Below are positions 14,089-21,500 of a stretch of DNA of 21,981 nt, in pieces. The notes beneath the pieces were generated by a model. It searched no databases and was not told where the DNA came from. It saw only the letters and a program-made list of their open reading frames with translations. The position numbers and the translations under genes were made by a program. The stretch is from JBOHDX01 sp050700835 (GTDB lineage Bacteria; Actinomycetota; Actinomycetes; Propionibacteriales; Nocardioidaceae): positions 1 to 21,981 of the forward strand of contig JBOHDX010000025.1 of NCBI GenBank assembly GCA_050700835.1. The letters are read 5' to 3'. The stretch's first letter is position 1. Every line of letters starts with the position of its first letter.

Positions 14089-14724
14089 TCATCCGACTCC
14101 CTCATCGGAACGGGGGAAGCCTCGGATGCCGCGCCAGGCCAGGCCGGAGATCAGCGCCACCGCCTCCGACCGCGACACCGGGTGGCTCTTGGTGAGCCAG
14201 TAGCGAGCGCTCACCTGGCCCATGCCCACCAGGCTCACGGCGAGCAGCTCCGCCATCGGGTCCGGCAGGCCGGTGTCGTCATGGATGACCGCCGCGATCG
14301 CGGTCGCGCACTCGTTGGTGACCCGGTCCACGCGGGCTCGTACGGCCTTCTCGCTGGTCAGGTCGGACTCGAACACCAGCCTGAAGGCGGCGCGCTCGCT
14401 GTCGACGTAGCTGTAGAAGGCCTCCATCGTGGCCGCGACCCGCTCCTTGTTGTCGTCGGTGGAGGCCAATGCAGCGCGCACCGATGCGATCACCGTGTCG
14501 CACGACGAGTCGAGCAGGGCGAGGTACAGCTCGAGCTTGCCCGGGAAGTGTTGATACAGCACCGGTTTGGAGACGCCGGCGCGTTCGGCGATGTCGTCCA
14601 TCGCGGCCGAGTGATAGCCGTTGTCGACGAAGATCTCCATGGCGGCGTCGAGTAGCTGGGCGCGTCGGGCACTGCGGGGCAGGCGTCCCCCACGGGGGCG
14701 CTGGGTGTCGGTCGTGTGGGTCAC
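14089..14724 (-). CDS. TetR family transcriptional regulator
   Basis: A 211-residue regulator. The N-terminal DNA-binding domain is clear: RRAQLLDAAMEIFVDNGYHSAAMDDIAERAGVSKPVLYQHFPGKLELYLALL (residues ~20-71), with the helix-turn-helix at DDIAERAGVSKPVLYQHF. The C-terminal ligand/dimer domain is family-variable (EAFYSYVDSERAAFRLVFESDL...). It is the counterpart of the TetR gene beside DUF3107 in mycobacteria (Rv3208 by memory). The GTG at 14724 has a GGAGGA site at 14734-14729. It is divergent from moeZ across 222 bases that hold short repeats and a palindrome, a possible operator region. Its effector is unknown. Confidence 0.92.
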   Translation of the reverse strand: MTHTTDTQRPRGGRLPRSARRAQLLDAAMEIFVDNGYHSAAMDDIAERAGVSKPVLYQHFPGKLELYLALLDSSCDTVIASVRAALASTDDNKERVAATMEAFYSYVDSERAAFRLVFESDLTSEKAVRARVDRVTNECATAIAAVIHDDTGLPDPMAELLAVSLVGMGQVSARYWLTKSHPVSRSEAVALISGLAWRGIRGFPRSDEGVG

Positions 14725-14749
14725 GTCGTCCTCCGCGAGGTGCTCCGCT

Positions 14750-14783
14750 GGTCGTCGCCGGGTCGTCGCCGGGTTGGTCGCCG
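14750..14783. repeat. 11-bp direct repeats upstream of tetR
   Basis: GGTCGTCGCCG occurs twice back to back (14750, 14761) and a 12-base variant with two extra changes (GGTTGGTCGCCG) follows at 14772. The array starts 25 bases upstream of the tetR start and could be a regulator site or simple slippage. Confidence 0.6.
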
Positions 14784-14909
14784 GGTGGATCGGACCGCGG
14801 TGATCCTACTCGCAGGTCACCTCGCAACCGGGGAGCGCAGCGGGTCTCCACGCCGTCCGGATTGTGGGACGAGGAACACCGCGCTGCCCGCCTGGGTTGC
14901 ACTCGGAGT

Positions 14910-14919
14910 ACGACGTCGT
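14910..14919. promoter_or_regulatory. Palindrome in the tetR-moeZ intergenic region
   Basis: ACGACGTCGT is a perfect 10-base palindrome 27 bases before the moeZ start. It could be an operator for the divergent TetR protein. In DNA this GC-rich, such short palindromes also arise by chance. The rest of the 222-base gap shows no convincing -35/-10 pair. Confidence 0.25.
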
Positions 14920-14935
14920 CGAGTCGAGTATGTAC

Positions 14936-14940
14936 AGGAG
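14936..14940 (+). promoter_or_regulatory. Ribosome binding site that decides the moeZ start
   Basis: AGGAG lies six bases before GTG 14947. The open frame extends 77 codons upstream to 14716 without similarity, so this site picks the start. Confidence 0.65.
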
Positions 14941-14946
14941 AGTGTC

Positions 14947-16149
14947 GTGTCCCTGCCCCCGCTGGTCGAGCCGGCCGCCGAGCTCAGCATCGATGAGGTA
15001 CGCCGCTACAGCCGACACCTGATCATCCCGGACGTCGGCATGACCGGGCAGAAGCGCCTGAAGAACTCGCGGGTTCTGGTGATCGGGGCCGGCGGTCTCG
15101 GCAGCCCGGCCTTGCTGTATCTGGCCGCGGCCGGCGTCGGCACGATCGGGATCGCGGAGTTCGACGAGGTCGACGAGTCCAACCTGCAGCGGCAGATCAT
15201 CCACGGACAGAGCGATATCGGGAAGTCCAAGGCGCAGTCGGCGAAGGAGTCGATCGCCGAGGCGAACCCCTACGTCCACGTCATCTTGCACGAGGAGCGG
15301 CTCGACAACGACAACGTGTTGGGGATCTTCGCCGACTACGACCTGATCGTCGACGGCACCGACAACTTCGCGACCCGCTACCTGGTCAACGACGCCGCGG
15401 TGCTGCTGGGCAAGCCGTACGTGTGGGGCTCGATCTATCGCTTCGACGGGCAGGCGTCGGTCTTCTGGGCTGCTGCACCCGGCGGCACCAGCCCCTGCTA
15501 CCGCTGCCTGTATCCCGAGCCCCCGCCGCCGGGGATGGTGCCGTCCTGCGCCGAGGGCGGCGTGCTCGGCGTGCTGTGCGCCTCGATCGGGTCGATCCAG
15601 GTCAACGAGGCGATCAAGCTGCTCACCGGCATCGGGGAGCCGCTGCTGGGCAAGCTGATGATCTATGACGCATTGGAGATGGAGTACCGCAAGCTGTCGG
15701 TGCGCAAGGACCCCGACTGCGCCGTCTGCGGCGAGCACCCCACCGTCACCGAGCTGATCGACTACGACACGTTTTGCGGCGCGATCAGCGACGACGCCGC
15801 CGAGGCGGCCGCCGGGTCCACCATCTCCGTCAGCACGCTGGCCGGCTGGCTCAAGGAGCGCGACGACGGGAGCCGCGACTTCACGCTGGTCGACGTGCGC
15901 GAGCCCAACGAGTACGAGATCAACCGGATCCCCGGCTCGGTCCTGATTCCCAAGGGCGAGTTCTTGTCAGGTGAGGCGCTGGGCAAGCTGACCCAGGACA
16001 AGCCGGTTGTGCTGCACTGCAAGTCGGGTGCCCGTTCGGCCGAGGCGCTGGCAGTCCTCAAGGGTGCCGGGTTCTCCGACGCGGTCCACGTGGGCGGCGG
16101 CGTGGTTGCGTGGGTGAACCAGATCGACCCGTCCCAGCCGTCGTACTGA
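14947..16149 (+). CDS. moeZ: MoeZ/MoeB-type adenylyltransferase with C-terminal rhodanese domain
   Basis: A 400-residue fusion. The E1-like ThiF/MoeB domain (~1-270) has SIDEVRRYSRHLIIPDVG, the ATP loop GAGGLGSP (47-54), the ESNLQRQIIH segment and two zinc pairs, C184xxC187 in CYRCLYPEPPP and C258xxC261 in CAVCGEHP. The rhodanese domain (~290-400) has LVDVREPNEYEINRIPGS and the persulfide loop HCKSGARSAEA with C358. The protein adenylates the C-terminal Gly of small sulfur-carrier proteins and thiocarboxylates them, feeding molybdopterin, thiamine or cysteine (CysO) synthesis. Its length and fusion match mycobacterial MoeZ (Rv3206c from memory). The upstream Mo-hydroxylase needs molybdopterin, but this gene is part of the conserved chromosomal block, so the link is only metabolic. 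Confidence 0.95.
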   Translation: MSLPPLVEPAAELSIDEVRRYSRHLIIPDVGMTGQKRLKNSRVLVIGAGGLGSPALLYLAAAGVGTIGIAEFDEVDESNLQRQIIHGQSDIGKSKAQSAKESIAEANPYVHVILHEERLDNDNVLGIFADYDLIVDGTDNFATRYLVNDAAVLLGKPYVWGSIYRFDGQASVFWAAAPGGTSPCYRCLYPEPPPPGMVPSCAEGGVLGVLCASIGSIQVNEAIKLLTGIGEPLLGKLMIYDALEMEYRKLSVRKDPDCAVCGEHPTVTELIDYDTFCGAISDDAAEAAAGSTISVSTLAGWLKERDDGSRDFTLVDVREPNEYEINRIPGSVLIPKGEFLSGEALGKLTQDKPVVLHCKSGARSAEALAVLKGAGFSDAVHVGGGVVAWVNQIDPSQPSY

Positions 16150-16195
16150 CGCAGGTTTGGACCCCGCCCAGAAACAGGCCCGGGAGCACGCCCAG

Positions 16196-16211
16196 GAGCC
16201 GACACAGGCTC
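16196..16211. terminator. Weak hairpin between convergent moeZ and the methyltransferase
   Basis: GAGCC, loop GACACA, GGCTC, lying 47 bases after the moeZ stop and 12 bases beyond the methyltransferase stop. The stem is only five pairs and no T-run follows, so the terminator call is tentative. Confidence 0.3.
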
Positions 16212-16222
16212 GAGAACCCGGG

Positions 16223-17059
16223 TCAGACCTCGGGCGGCGCGGGCTTGAAGCCCAGGCTGTAGCGCACCGCCTGGGTGAACGCGATGGTGCCGTCCGGCTC
16301 GGCGAGCTCCGCCAGCCGGGCGTACGCCTGGCCTCTGACGCGGTCGCGTTCGGCGGCCGGCACGGCCTGCCAGATGGCCCTCTGGCCGACCGACATCGAG
16401 AACGCATGCCACTGGTCGGCCCCCGAGAACACGACGGGGAGGACCTGGCCGTGGGTCGAGACCTCGTCGTATCCCGCGTCGCTCAGCAGCGACTCCAGGC
16501 CCGTGTCGCTGGCGAACGGCCCGGCCGCGCCGGCGGTACGCGCGTCCAGCAGGTCGGCAGGGAGCCACGGCTCGAAGACCTCGTCGACGCTCTGCCAGCG
16601 CGGGTCGGCGCCGCCGATCGTGGCGACGCCGAGACGACCGCCGGGCACCAGCACATCCAGCCAGGCCCGCAGGGCCGCAGCCGGGTCGGGCAGGAAGAAC
16701 AGCACCAGCGAGGCCGCGAGCACGTCGAACGACTCCGCCGGCAGCCCGGGATCGGTCACGTCCGCCAGCCGCAGGGCGATGTTGCGTACACCCTCGGCTG
16801 CGGCCGCGTCCGCGGCGAACTCGAGCATCACCGGGGACACGTCCAAGCCCGCGACGGTCGCGGGCGCGACGGCCTTTGCCAACGAGAGCAGCACCGCCCC
16901 CCGCCCGCAGCCGAGATCGGCGGCGCGCTCGCCCGGCCGTGGCGAGAGCACCTGGACGAGACCGTCCGCGACCGGGCCGAAGAACGCGACGCCGACCGCG
17001 TCATAGCTGGGCGCAACCTGATCGAACATCGCCGCAATCGCGGCTACGTCGAAGGGCAT
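16223..17059 (-). CDS. Class I SAM-dependent methyltransferase
   Basis: A 278-residue protein. The N-terminus MFDQVAPSYDAVGVAFFGPVADGLV is like the UbiE/methyltransferase-11 group. Motif I is AADLGCGRGAVL (47-57), the acidic residue after the second strand is D73 in GLDVSP, and motifs IV/post are ESFDVLAASLVLFFLPDPAAALRAW and VLVPGGRLGVATIGG. The region after ~170 (WQSVDEVFEPWLP, and FSGADQWHAFSMSVGQRAIWQAVP) resembles a substrate-binding cap seen in small-molecule methyltransferases. The substrate is unknown. It is convergent with moeZ and divergent from the alkyltransferase-like gene. I do not recall this gene at this place in mycobacteria, so it may be a local insertion. A -10-like CATGCT (17071-17066) ends six bases before the ATG. 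Confidence 0.88.
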   Translation of the reverse strand: MPFDVAAIAAMFDQVAPSYDAVGVAFFGPVADGLVQVLSPRPGERAADLGCGRGAVLLSLAKAVAPATVAGLDVSPVMLEFAADAAAAEGVRNIALRLADVTDPGLPAESFDVLAASLVLFFLPDPAAALRAWLDVLVPGGRLGVATIGGADPRWQSVDEVFEPWLPADLLDARTAGAAGPFASDTGLESLLSDAGYDEVSTHGQVLPVVFSGADQWHAFSMSVGQRAIWQAVPAAERDRVRGQAYARLAELAEPDGTIAFTQAVRYSLGFKPAPPEV

Positions 17060-17065
17060 GGGTTG

Positions 17066-17071
17066 AGCATG
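17066..17071 (-). promoter_or_regulatory. Possible leaderless -10 element of the methyltransferase
   Basis: CATGCT on the - strand ends six bases before the ATG at 17059. No ribosome site is present between them. No convincing -35 element. Confidence 0.25.
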
Positions 17072-17123
17072 ACCCGCGACAGCACCGGGCCGACATGGCC
17101 CGAGTGAGTCATCAACATCGTGT

Positions 17124-17129
17124 CAGGAT
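17124..17129 (+). promoter_or_regulatory. Possible leaderless -10 element of the alkyltransferase-like gene
   Basis: CAGGAT ends six bases before the GTG at 17136, with no ribosome site between. The distance matches the other leaderless candidates in this window. Confidence 0.35.
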
Positions 17130-17135
17130 GACGCC

Positions 17136-17474
17136 GTGCCGGAGTTGCCGGAGAACGACCACGAGGCGTACGTCGAGGCCGTGCTCACGATCGTCGAGTC
17201 GATCCCGGAGGGACGGGTGATGGCCTACGGCGCGATCGCCGGGCTCGTCGGACGAGGCGGCGCGCGCCAGGTGGGCCGGGTGATGGCGACGTACGGCGGT
17301 CCCGTCCCCTGGTGGCGGGTGGTGCGAGTCGATGGCACCCTGCCCGAGTCGCACCGGCACGACGCCCGCGAGCGCTACCTGGCCGAGGGCACCCCGTTGC
17401 GCGGCGGACCCGAAGGTCCGCTGTCCGGCGACCTGCGGATCGACATGGCCCGGGCCGCGTGGGAGCCCAGCTGA
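17136..17474 (+). CDS. Alkyltransferase-like (ATL) DNA repair protein, MGMT family without catalytic Cys
   Basis: A 112-residue member of the MGMT DNA-binding domain family. The pattern EAYVEAVLTIVESIPEGRVMAYGAIAGLVG is the helical start of the domain, GARQVGRVMA is the recognition helix with the Arg finger at R44, and VPWWRVVR is the active-site segment. MGMT has PCHR here; in this protein the Cys position is W59, the hallmark of ATL proteins. ATL proteins bind and flip O6-alkylguanine but cannot repair it, and pass the lesion to nucleotide excision repair. The second residue, W60, is unusual where PWHR would be expected. The GTG at 17136 is preferred, with a -10-like element just upstream. 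It corresponds to Rv3204 of the mycobacterial block from memory, upstream of AdnA. Confidence 0.9.
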   Translation: MPELPENDHEAYVEAVLTIVESIPEGRVMAYGAIAGLVGRGGARQVGRVMATYGGPVPWWRVVRVDGTLPESHRHDARERYLAEGTPLRGGPEGPLSGDLRIDMARAAWEPS

Positions 17475-17483
17475 CCGACGAAG

Positions 17484-17525
17484 GAATCGACATCGGCGCC
17501 GCCTGGCCTACCGGAATGTCGATTC
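17484..17525. terminator. 10-bp perfect inverted repeat after the ATL gene
   Basis: GAATCGACAT (17484-17493) and its exact reverse complement (17516-17525) flank 22 bases; CGG/CCG inside the arms extends the stem with a small bulge. It starts nine bases after the ATL stop codon. It may end transcription or be a site upstream of the protease gene. No T-run follows. Confidence 0.5.
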
Positions 17526-17597
17526 TCGGGTCCCGTAACTTCGGCGGCGCTCCGGCGTTGGACCGGTCACGACCACCGATCCTGGGAGCGATCACAC

Positions 17598-18476
17598 ATG
17601 AGCCTGCCCGCACGAGCAGCGTCCCGACTCGCCGTACGCCTTGCGGCGGTGGCCGCGAGCATGCTGGCCGTCGTCGCGTACACCGGTGGGACCACGAGCG
17701 TCGACGCGGCGCCCATGTGGGCCCCCGCCGCTACCGCCACCATCCACCCGGGCACCCAGATGTTCACCAAGGGCGCCCAGTGCACCGCGAACTTCGTCTA
17801 CACCGACGGGGCGGGCACCGTCTACGTCGGCTACGCCGCGCACTGCGCCGGAACCGGATCCTCGACCGACACCAACGGCTGCACCACTAAGTCGCTGCCG
17901 CTCGGCACCAAGGTGACGTTCAACAAGGGCGCCAACCTCGCCAGCGAGGGCACCGTGGTGGGCAAGGGCACCCTGGCGTACTCCTCCTGGCTGGCCATGC
18001 AGAAGGCCGGCGAGACCGGCGCCAACACGTGCGCCTACAACGACCTCGCCCTGGTCAAGGTCGATCCTGCGTCGGTCAAGAACGTGAACCCGTCGGTGCC
18101 GTTCTGGGGCGGCCCGACCGCCCTCCATTCCGGTGGCACCGCCGCCGGTGACCAGGTCTTCAGCTTCGGCAACTCGCTGCTGCGGGGCGGCGTGGAGCAG
18201 CTCGGGCCAAAGACGGGCCTGTCCGTCGGCGATGCCGGCAACGGCTGGTCGCACAACGTCTACACGATGACCCCGGGCATCCCCGGCGACTCCGGCAGCG
18301 GCTTCATGGACGCCAAGGGCAACGCGCTCGGCGTCCTGTCCACCCTTCAGATCGCCCCGCTGGTCGGCAGCAACGGCGTCGGCGACCTTGCCAAGGAGGT
18401 GGCGTACGCCAGGGGGCACGGCGTTGCGGGGCTCACCGTGACCCCCGGCACCGTCGCGTTCAACCCCGTTCTCTGA
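17598..18476 (+). CDS. Secreted chymotrypsin-like serine protease
   Basis: A 292-residue precursor. Signal peptide: basic start (R6, R10, R14), hydrophobic core ~15-28, likely cleavage near VDAA-P at residue 37-38. The chymotrypsin-fold triad is visible: H82 in YAAHCAG, D149 in YNDLALVKV and S232 in IPGDSGSGF. Four Cys of the mature region (QCTAN, HCAG, GCTT, TCAYN) could form two disulfides. The C-terminal part has no extra domain or membrane anchor, so the enzyme should be released. The specificity pocket cannot be assigned by eye. A GGGAG lies nine bases upstream of the ATG. I do not recall this gene in the conserved block of other actinobacteria. It is followed by a strong hairpin, so it forms its own transcription unit. 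Confidence 0.9.
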   Translation: MSLPARAASRLAVRLAAVAASMLAVVAYTGGTTSVDAAPMWAPAATATIHPGTQMFTKGAQCTANFVYTDGAGTVYVGYAAHCAGTGSSTDTNGCTTKSLPLGTKVTFNKGANLASEGTVVGKGTLAYSSWLAMQKAGETGANTCAYNDLALVKVDPASVKNVNPSVPFWGGPTALHSGGTAAGDQVFSFGNSLLRGGVEQLGPKTGLSVGDAGNGWSHNVYTMTPGIPGDSGSGFMDAKGNALGVLSTLQIAPLVGSNGVGDLAKEVAYARGHGVAGLTVTPGTVAFNPVL

Positions 18477-18502
18477 CCAACCTCCGCGGGCCCATTGCCC
18501 GC

Positions 18503-18542
18503 CCTCGACCCCGGAGTCTCCCCCCGAACTCCGGGGTCGAGG
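18503..18542. terminator. Strong hairpin after the protease gene
   Basis: CCTCGACCCCGGAGT (18503-18517), a 10-base C-rich loop and an exact 15-base reverse complement (18528-18542). It begins 27 bases after the protease stop. No T-run follows, as is common for GC-rich actinobacterial terminators. It separates protease from adnA transcription. Confidence 0.75.
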
Positions 18543-18571
18543 CATGTAGGTGGCGGGTTCGGCCGTGTCGG

Positions 18572-18577
18572 TACGGT
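18572..18577 (+). promoter_or_regulatory. Possible -10 element of adnA
   Basis: TACGGT, identical to the -10-like element of the CoA-transferase gene, ends eight bases before ATG 18586. The transcript would start at or just before the start codon. No clear -35 element. Confidence 0.35.
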
Positions 18578-18585
18578 CTGGTCAG

Positions 18586-21500
18586 ATGGCGCCCGTGACC
18601 CCGTCGTACGTCTTCAAGCCTGCGCGGTCCGCATCGGCGCCGCCGGTGCTCGACGACGCGCAGCGGGCCGTCGTCGACCACCGTGGGGGCCCGCTGCTGG
18701 TGCTCGCCGGTCCGGGCACGGGCAAGACCACGACGTTGGTCGAGGCCGTCGTCGACCGGATCGAGCACCGTGGCCTGCGCCCTGACCAGGCTCTGGTGCT
18801 GACGTTCGGGCGCAAGGCGGCGGACGAGTTGCGGGCGCGGATCACGGCGCGCCTCGGCCGGACCACCGCGATGCCGATGGCCGTCACGTTCCACTCGTTC
18901 TGCTACGCGCTGGTTCGGCGCTTCGCCGACCCCGAGGCGTTCGTGGGCCCCCCGCAGCTCCTCAGCGCCCCCGAGCAGGACCTGCGCATTCGCGACCTGC
19001 TCGCTGGTGGCCGGCGTGAGGACGGCGTGACCTGGCCAGCGAGCCTCCGGCCGGCGTTGCACACACACGGCTTCGCTCGTGAGCTGGCCGCGGCGTTCTC
19101 GCGGGTCCGCGAGCTGCAGCTAGACCCTGGCGCACTGGTGACGCTGGGCGGGGACGACGGACCGTGGGACTCGGTGGGCCGGTTCTTCGAGGAGTACCTC
19201 GACGTGGCCGACGCCCAGCACCTCGTCGACTATGCCGAGCTCGTCTACCGAGCGGGGCTGCTGCTGTCGGACCCCGCGGTTGTCGGCACCCTGCGCGCTG
19301 AGTACCCGTTCGTCGTCGTGGACGAGTACCAAGACACCGACCGGGCCCAGGTCAGTGTGCTGCAGGCGTTGGCCGGGCAGGGCCGCGACCTCGTGGCGGT
19401 CGGGGACCCGGATCAGGCGATCTATGCCTTCCGAGGCGCCGATGTGCGGGGCCTGCTGGCCTTCCGCGACCAGTTCAGGACGGTCGAAGGCGCGCCCGCA
19501 CCGATGCTGGCGCTGGCCTCGACCCGCCGGTTCGGGGACTCCATCCTGGCGGCGTCGAGATCCGTGGTGAGGCACCTGGCGATCCCCGGTCAGCTCGACG
19601 CGCAACAGTTCACCCGCTTCCGCAACCCGGCGGCCGTCGACCCGCCCTACGGCGACGGTGTCGTCGAGGTACGCCGGTTCGTCAGCGCCGCGGCCGAGGC
19701 GGAGCAGATCGCCGGTCTACTGCGCACCGAGCACCTCCGGCGAGACGTCCCATGGTCGGACATGGCGGTCGTCGTGCGGTCCGGAACCCGTTCGATCCCA
19801 CGACTGCGCCGCACACTGGGCGCTGCCGGAGTGCCGGTGGCAGTGGCCGGCGACGAGGTGCCGCTTGCCGCCGAACCGGCCGTACGCACCCTGCTGATGC
19901 TGTTGCGGGTCGTGGACCGGCTGCACCAACGCACCGACGGCGCGCCGGTGATCCGTCCCGACGAGGTGGAGGCGCTGCTGACCTCACCGGTCGCCGGGAT
20001 GGATCCGAGCGGTGTGCGCCGGGTGGCGAAGCAGCTGCGCCGCCTCGACGGCGACGACCTCGAGGGCGCGCTGCCGCGTCCGTCGCTCGTGTTGCTGGCC
20101 GAGGCCCTCGAGCATCCCAAGGAGCTCACCGGTGTCGACGGTCCGGACGCCGACCGGTTGCGGGCGTTCGGCCGCCTGCTGGTGGCGGCCGCCGAGTCGC
20201 TGTCGCAAGGGCGTTCCGTCGAGACCGTGCTGTGGGACCTCTGGTCGGGTTCGCGCTGGCCACAGCGGCTGCAGACCGCGGCAGAGTCCGGCGGGGCCGG
20301 CAGGCGCGTCGCCGACCGCGACCTCGACGCCGTCTGCGCCTTGTTCGACCTGGCCGCCCGTGCCGAGGAACGGCAACAGCGGCGCCGGTTGGCGTCGTTC
20401 GTCGACGAGGTGGAGGGCCAGCAGATCCCGGCGCAGACCTTTGCCGAGCAAGGCGTGTCCGGCGACGCCGTCCGCCTGCTCACCGCGCACCGCTCCAAGG
20501 GACTCGAGTGGCGGGTCGTGGTCGTGGCCGGGGTCCAGGAGCAGCTGTGGCCCGACGTACGCCACCGGGGTTCGCTGCTCGGATCCGATCGCCTCGACGC
20601 GCAGGGAGTGCCGCCGGTGGCGGTGCTGCGAGAACCGTCCTCGCGCACCTCTCTGCTCGCCGACGAGCGTCGACTGTTCTATGTCGCCTGCACACGGGCG
20701 CGCGAGCGGCTCGTGGTGACCGCCGTGGAGAGCCCCACCGAGGGCGGGGACCAACCGTCGCGCTTCCTGTCCGACCTCGGTGTCGACGCCGGCCCGGTCG
20801 AGGGCCGTCCGGAGCGCCCGATGTCGCTGCGGGGCGTCCTCGGGCAGCTGCGTCGTGAGGCCGAGACCACCGACGACCCGGCTCGCCTGACCGCGTTGGC
20901 CGGCCGGATCGCCCGGCTCGCCGGCGCGTCCCGCGGCGCCTTGCTGCCGCAGGCCGTGCCCGAGCATTGGTGGGGGGTGCACGACGAGACGCAGGCGTCG
21001 ACGCCCGTACGCCCGCCGGACCAGCCGATCAACCTGTCCGGCTCCGGTGTCGACGGCCTCGTCCGTTGCCCGCTGCGTTGGTTCCTGGCCCGCGAGGCGG
21101 CTGGTGAGACACAGAGCACCAGCGCGCAAGGGTTCGGCAGCATCGTGCATGCGCTGGCCGAGGCAGTGGTGACCGGCGAGCTGCCCCCCGACGAGTCGGC
21201 GCTGGTCGCCCAGCTCGGACGGGTCTGGGGGCAGCTGCAGTTCGAGGTCCCGTGGGCGAGCGCCGCCGAGCGTACCCAGGCCGAGCGTGCGATCGCCCGC
21301 TTCGTCGCGTGGCACACCGCCGAGCGGGGACGCCGGGTGCTGGCGGCGGAGCACGCGTTCGAGGTGACCTTCGACGCCGCCGGTGACACGGTGCGACTGC
21401 GGGGCTCCATGGACCGCGTCGAGATCGACGCCGACGGACGCGTCGTGGTGGTCGACTTCAAGACCGGCAAGAACCCTCCCACCGGTCGCGACCTTCCCGA

